A stretch of 9,856 nucleotides of DNA. Origin: Lachnospiraceae bacterium (GTDB lineage Bacteria > Bacillota > Clostridia > Lachnospirales > Lachnospiraceae). The notes below the pieces were generated by a model, which saw only the letters and a list, made by a program, of their open reading frames with translations, searched no databases and was not told where the DNA came from. This document shows positions 6,632 through 9,856 of this stretch, piece by piece. Positions within the stretch are counted from its first letter, which is position 1, and each line of letters opens with the position of its first letter. The DNA lies in the NCBI GenBank assembly GCA_029068665.1, contig JAIECC010000222.1, positions 1 through 9,856 on the forward strand, written 5' to 3'. Position numbers and translations under genes: made by a program.

Positions 6632-6661
6632 TTTATAAATGTAAATCATAATATGATTCAA
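6632..6661 (-). promoter_or_regulatory. Promoter of the cysteine-rich gene with embedded 7-1-7 palindrome
   Basis: On the minus strand, TTGAAT (6656-6661), an 18-base spacer and TATAAA (6632-6637) precede the small gene by about 25 bases. Between the two boxes, and touching the -35, lies the perfect inverted repeat AATCATA-A-TATGATT (6644-6658). Its 7-1-7 layout and position are those of a repressor operator. The sequence does not match the Fur or PerR consensus closely, so the regulator is unknown. Confidence 0.55.
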
Positions 6662-6694
6662 GGATAGTATGTGCGGAATGGATTAAAAATATGC

Positions 6695-6720
6695 CTCAGC
6701 TTATAAATGGTATAGCTGAG
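6695..6720. other. Inverted repeat / hairpin in the divergent intergenic region
   Basis: CTCAGC (6695-6700) and GCTGAG (6715-6720) pair. They continue through TATA/TATA with one bulged base to an AATGG loop, giving ten pairs in all. On the minus strand it is followed six bases later by TTTTT (6685-6689), so read that way it looks like a terminator or attenuator. On the plus strand there is no T-run. It lies between the two divergent promoters. The rest of the 262-base gap shows no coding signal. Confidence 0.45.
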
Positions 6721-6757
6721 TAATTGCAAAACCTGTAACAGAAAAACAATGGAAATA

Positions 6758-6786
6758 TTGACAATTTTGCCGGGGATGGGTAAAAT
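6758..6786 (+). promoter_or_regulatory. Strong sigma-70-type promoter for the CNNM/ABC-F pair
   Basis: A perfect TTGACA (6758-6763), a 17-base spacer and TAAAAT (6781-6786, 5 of 6). Transcription would start near 6793, giving a leader of about 78 bases. No known riboswitch, including the Mg-sensing ykoK type, can be recognised in that short leader. Confidence 0.75.
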
Positions 6787-6870
6787 GATGATATTTGTTA
6801 CACGCTGGCTGCTTTTTAAACATAACGGGATAGCTGATATTTAAGTAAAAGAAAGAGGAGATGGTTTTCT

Positions 6871-8172
6871 TTGGACGGGAGTTCCGCGATACAGACAGAT
6901 TCCATAATACAGTTGATCATACTGGTCATACTTTTGATTTTTTCCGGGTTGTTTTCTTCTGCAGAAACTTCGCTGACTACTGTAAATATATATAAGATGA
7001 AAGCTTTGGCAGAGGAAGGAAGTCGCCGGGCAAAAATGGTCTTAAAACTGATGGAAAATCCTGGCAAAGTTCTAAGCACTATTTTGATCGGAAATAATAT
7101 CGTAAATATTACGGCGTCTTCGCTGATGACCATTGTGGTGACAAAGCTGTTTGGAAGCCCGGCAGTAGGCATTGCCACCGGAGTGCTGACCATACTGATA
7201 TTGATATTTGGAGAAATCACACCGAAAAATCTGGCTACAATCTATAGTGAATCATTTGCATTGTTTTATGCTATGCCCATCAAGGTATTATCGGTAGTAC
7301 TGACACCGGTTATCTGGCTGTTGGATAAGCTGTGTAATTTTATATACTGGATTCTGCGGGTGGACCCCAATGGTATGAATAAGCAGATGACAGAGTCGGA
7401 GCTGCGGACGATTGTGAATGTCAGTCATGAGGATGGTGTAATTGAAGGCGAGGAAAAGGAAATGATTACCAATGTGGTGGACTTTGGTGACTCTATTGCA
7501 AAGGATATCATGATTCCACGGGCGGATATCACCATGGCTCCGGTTGACGCATCGTATGAAGAAATACTGGACTATTTCATGGAGGAACAGTACAGCCGTC
7601 TTCCGATTTATGAAGAGAATAAGGAGAATATTATCGGTATTCTTCATATGAAGGACTTGTTCTTTTATCAAAACCGGACGGAGGAAGCTTTTTCGATACG
7701 GGAGGTAATGCGGGAACCGTATTATACTTATGAATATCAGAAGACTTCCGGAATATTGGAGGAGCTGCGTAAGAATTCTGTTTCCATTACGATTGTGCTG
7801 GATGAATATGGAGCAGCAGCCGGTATGATTACCTTGGAGGATCTTTTGGAAGAGATTGTAGGTGAGATAAGGGATGAATATGATGATTATGAGGAAGAGA
7901 TTATTAAACAGATTGATGAAAATCAATATGAAGTAGACGGCGGTGCTAAAATTGGTGATGTTAATGATGCATTAGGCTTAGATCTTGCATCAGAGGATTA
8001 TGATTCGATTGGTGGTTATGTGATTGAACTGCTGGATCATCTCCCGGAAACCGGAGAGGCAGGGCAGAATGAAAGAGCATTATTTGAAGTGCTGGAGGCA
8101 GATAAGACCAGAGTCGAACGGATTCGAATTACTTTGATTCCGGATATGAAGGCAGAGGCTATGGAAGTATAA
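6871..8172 (+). CDS. CNNM/CorC-family membrane protein, probable Mg2+/divalent cation exporter
   Basis: The architecture is the HlyC/CorC (CNNM) type, 433 residues. A DUF21 membrane domain has hydrophobic segments at about 12-28, 68-92, 98-115 and 128-162, with the family motifs SGLFSSAETSL (25-35) and GEITPKN (114-120). It is followed by an acidic linker, a pair of CBS domains (about 211-265 and 277-333; IMIPRADI, SRLPIYEEN, LDEYGAAAGMITLEDLLEEIVGE region) and a C-terminal CorC_HlyC domain (about 345-425). Bacterial relatives such as S. aureus MpfA act in Mg2+ export or tolerance, with CBS domains sensing Mg-ATP. The only workable start is a TTG: GAGGAG is ten bases upstream, the frame is closed by a stop at 6835, and the next in-frame ATG falls after the first membrane segment. 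The older label haemolysin is not supported by this architecture. Confidence 0.9.
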   Translation: MDGSSAIQTDSIIQLIILVILLIFSGLFSSAETSLTTVNIYKMKALAEEGSRRAKMVLKLMENPGKVLSTILIGNNIVNITASSLMTIVVTKLFGSPAVGIATGVLTILILIFGEITPKNLATIYSESFALFYAMPIKVLSVVLTPVIWLLDKLCNFIYWILRVDPNGMNKQMTESELRTIVNVSHEDGVIEGEEKEMITNVVDFGDSIAKDIMIPRADITMAPVDASYEEILDYFMEEQYSRLPIYEENKENIIGILHMKDLFFYQNRTEEAFSIREVMREPYYTYEYQKTSGILEELRKNSVSITIVLDEYGAAAGMITLEDLLEEIVGEIRDEYDDYEEEIIKQIDENQYEVDGGAKIGDVNDALGLDLASEDYDSIGGYVIELLDHLPETGEAGQNERALFEVLEADKTRVERIRITLIPDMKAEAMEV

Positions 8173-8195
8173 CGTAGAAAAGAAAGGGCAGTAAA

Positions 8196-9836
8196 ATGAT
8201 AAGTGCAGTAAATGTTACACTGAGATTGGGAAAAAAAGCATTATTTGAGGAAGTGAATATTAAGTTTACTCCGGGAAATTGTTACGGTTTGATTGGTGCA
8301 AATGGGGCGGGAAAATCTACGTTCTTAAAGATATTATCCGGTGAAATTGAACCGACTAAGGGAGAGATTATTATGGACCCGGGCGAACGGCTGTCCATTC
8401 TTCAACAGGATCACTTCAAGTATGACAATTATCCGGTTTTAGATACTGTGATCATGGGAAATCAGCGCTTGTATGACATTATGAAGGAAAAGGAAGCCAT
8501 TTATTCAAAGGAAGACTTTACAGATGAAGATGGCGTGAAGGCTGCAGAGCTGGAAGGTGAATTTGCCAACCTGAACGGCTGGGAAGCGGAAGCGGATGCT
8601 GCAACTCTGTTGAATGGTCTGGGGATTGATACGGATATTCATTATAAGATGATGAGTGAGCTTTCCGGTTCTCAAAAGGTTAAGGTATTGTTGGCCCAGG
8701 CGTTATTTGGTAATCCGGATGTCCTGCTGCTGGATGAGCCAACCAACCATTTGGATCTGGATGCCATTGCCTGGCTGGAAGAGTTCTTGATTGATTTTGA
8801 AAATACGGTAATTGTTGTGTCGCATGACCGCTATTTTTTGAATAAGGTATGTACTCACACAGCGGATGTAGATTATGGCAAGATTCAGCTTTATGCAGGT
8901 AACTATGATTTCTGGTATGAATCCAGCCAGCTGATGATAAAGCAGCAGAAGGAAGCAAATAAGAAAAAGGAAGAGAAGATTAAGGAATTACAGGAATTTA
9001 TTCAGCGGTTTTCTGCAAATGCTTCCAAGTCCAAGCAGGCGACTTCAAGAAAACGTGCACTGGAAAAAATTGAACTGGAGGATATCCGGCCTTCCAGCCG
9101 GAAATATCCGTATATTGACTTCCGGCCGAACCGTGAGATTGGAAATGAGGTTCTTACAGTAGAAAAACTTTCTAAGACGGTAGATGGTGTAAAGGTATTG
9201 GATAATATCTCTTTTACGGTGAATAAAGGTGACAAGGTAGCTTTTGTGGGACCGAATACGATTGCTACCACTACGTTATTCCGGATACTGGCCGGAGAAC
9301 TGGAGCCGGATGAGGGAAACTATAAATGGGGTGTGACTACTTCTCAGGGATATTTTCCGAAGGATTTCAACCAGGAATTTAATAATGACTATGTGATAGT
9401 TGACTGGCTGACTCAATATTCAGAAGAGAAAGATGCTACCTATGTCCGGGGCTTTTTAGGCAGAATGCTTTTTGGTGGAGAAGACGGAGTGAAAAAGGTT
9501 AAGGTATTGTCCGGAGGAGAAAAGGTTCGGTGTCTGTTGTCCAAGCTGATGATTATGGGCTCCAATGTTCTGATTTTGGATGAACCGACCAATCATCTGG
9601 ATATGGAATCCATTACTGCATTGAATAACGGTATGATAAAGTTTCCGGGAGTGATTCTGTTTTCCTCCCAGGATCATCAGCTGTTGGAGACAACGGCAAA
9701 CCGTATTATGGAACTGACTAATACGGGACTGATTGACAAACAGACCACATATGATGAATATCTTGCCAATGATGAGCTGGCCCGCAAGAGACAGGTGATG
9801 AATATGCCGGAAAGAATGGAAGAGGAAATAGAATAG
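8196..9836 (+). CDS. ABC-F ATPase (YbiT/YkpA type) with degenerate second ATP site
   Basis: A soluble protein with two ATP cassettes and no membrane segments. ABC-F proteins bind the ribosomal E site and affect translation or antibiotic protection. Cassette 1: GANGAGKS (34-41), signature LSGSQ (156-160), LLLDEP (177-182), His210. A charged helical linker spans about 240-300 (KKKEEKIKELQ), the usual ribosome-facing arm. Cassette 2: GPNTIATTT (352-360) in place of GxxxxGKT, LSGGE (438-442), LILDEP (459-464), and SSQDH (490-494) where the switch histidine belongs. Thus the Walker A Lys is Thr358 and the H-loop His is Gln492, whereas cassette 1 and the partner LSGGE are intact. The 546-residue length fits the YbiT/YkpA branch. 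It starts 23 bases after the CNNM gene, behind AAAGGG, and is probably co-transcribed with it. I cannot tell a housekeeping from a resistance role. Confidence 0.92.
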   Translation: MISAVNVTLRLGKKALFEEVNIKFTPGNCYGLIGANGAGKSTFLKILSGEIEPTKGEIIMDPGERLSILQQDHFKYDNYPVLDTVIMGNQRLYDIMKEKEAIYSKEDFTDEDGVKAAELEGEFANLNGWEAEADAATLLNGLGIDTDIHYKMMSELSGSQKVKVLLAQALFGNPDVLLLDEPTNHLDLDAIAWLEEFLIDFENTVIVVSHDRYFLNKVCTHTADVDYGKIQLYAGNYDFWYESSQLMIKQQKEANKKKEEKIKELQEFIQRFSANASKSKQATSRKRALEKIELEDIRPSSRKYPYIDFRPNREIGNEVLTVEKLSKTVDGVKVLDNISFTVNKGDKVAFVGPNTIATTTLFRILAGELEPDEGNYKWGVTTSQGYFPKDFNQEFNNDYVIVDWLTQYSEEKDATYVRGFLGRMLFGGEDGVKKVKVLSGGEKVRCLLSKLMIMGSNVLILDEPTNHLDMESITALNNGMIKFPGVILFSSQDHQLLETTANRIMELTNTGLIDKQTTYDEYLANDELARKRQVMNMPERMEEEIE

Positions 9837-9856
9837 GTTTTAAGTCAATTATGGTA

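Noticed and set aside
7288..7926. 212-residue minus-strand frame
   Set aside because: Antisense shadow of the CNNM gene. It has no ribosome site or family resemblance, and the plus-strand protein has clear CBS motifs over the same bases.
9240..9290. Frameshift or sequencing error behind the odd Walker A of the ABC-F protein
   Set aside because: The frame and homology continue unbroken on both sides, and Lys to Thr at 358 is an in-frame codon change (ACC), so the degenerate motif is taken as real.
1..9856. CRISPR array, insertion sequence, prophage, tRNA or rRNA
   Set aside because: No regularly spaced repeats, transposase or integrase frames, terminal inverted repeats or recognisable RNA genes were seen on either strand.

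Overview
The window looks like chromosomal DNA from an anaerobic Firmicute, most likely a gut Clostridia of the Lachnospiraceae type. This is inferred from moderate GC, strong AGGAG-type ribosome sites, good sigma-70-type promoters, a short B12-dependent methionine synthase, a class I ketol-acid reductoisomerase and an ABC-F protein of the YbiT/YkpA type. No transposase, integrase, phage gene, tRNA, rRNA or CRISPR array is visible. Most of it reads as ordinary vertically inherited core genome.

Left part (1-1636): a minus-strand gene runs off the left edge. Its visible part matches the second half of a CbiE domain leading into the start of a CbiT domain (corrin-ring methyltransferases). Divergent from it is a glycoside hydrolase family 25 (lysozyme-like) protein that has lost most of its catalytic acids and carries C-terminal wall-binding-like modules.

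Middle part (1728-6352): dtd (D-aminoacyl-tRNA deacylase) and a B12-dependent methionine synthase core lie 15 bases apart and are probably co-transcribed. A consensus promoter then drives ilvN (acetolactate synthase regulatory subunit) and ilvC (ketol-acid reductoisomerase). ilvB is not next to ilvN. The ilvN-ilvC gap has repeated complementary heptamers, one of them touching the ilvC ribosome site. A strong intrinsic terminator follows ilvC.

Right part (6423-9836): a 61-residue cysteine-rich protein lies on the minus strand, convergent with ilvC. Its promoter has a perfect 7-1-7 palindrome between the -35 and -10. A second, well-formed promoter, facing the other way, drives a CNNM/CorC-family membrane protein (UUG start) and, 23 bases later, a two-cassette ABC-F ATPase whose second ATP site is degenerate at several key positions.

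Metabolic links: the corrin methyltransferase-like gene and the methionine synthase both concern cobalamin, and ilvN-ilvC serves valine, leucine and isoleucine synthesis. I do not see a complete new multi-gene system. The best leads are the degenerate GH25 protein, the half-CbiE/CbiT protein, the asymmetric ABC-F protein, and the cysteine-rich miniprotein with its operator-like palindrome.
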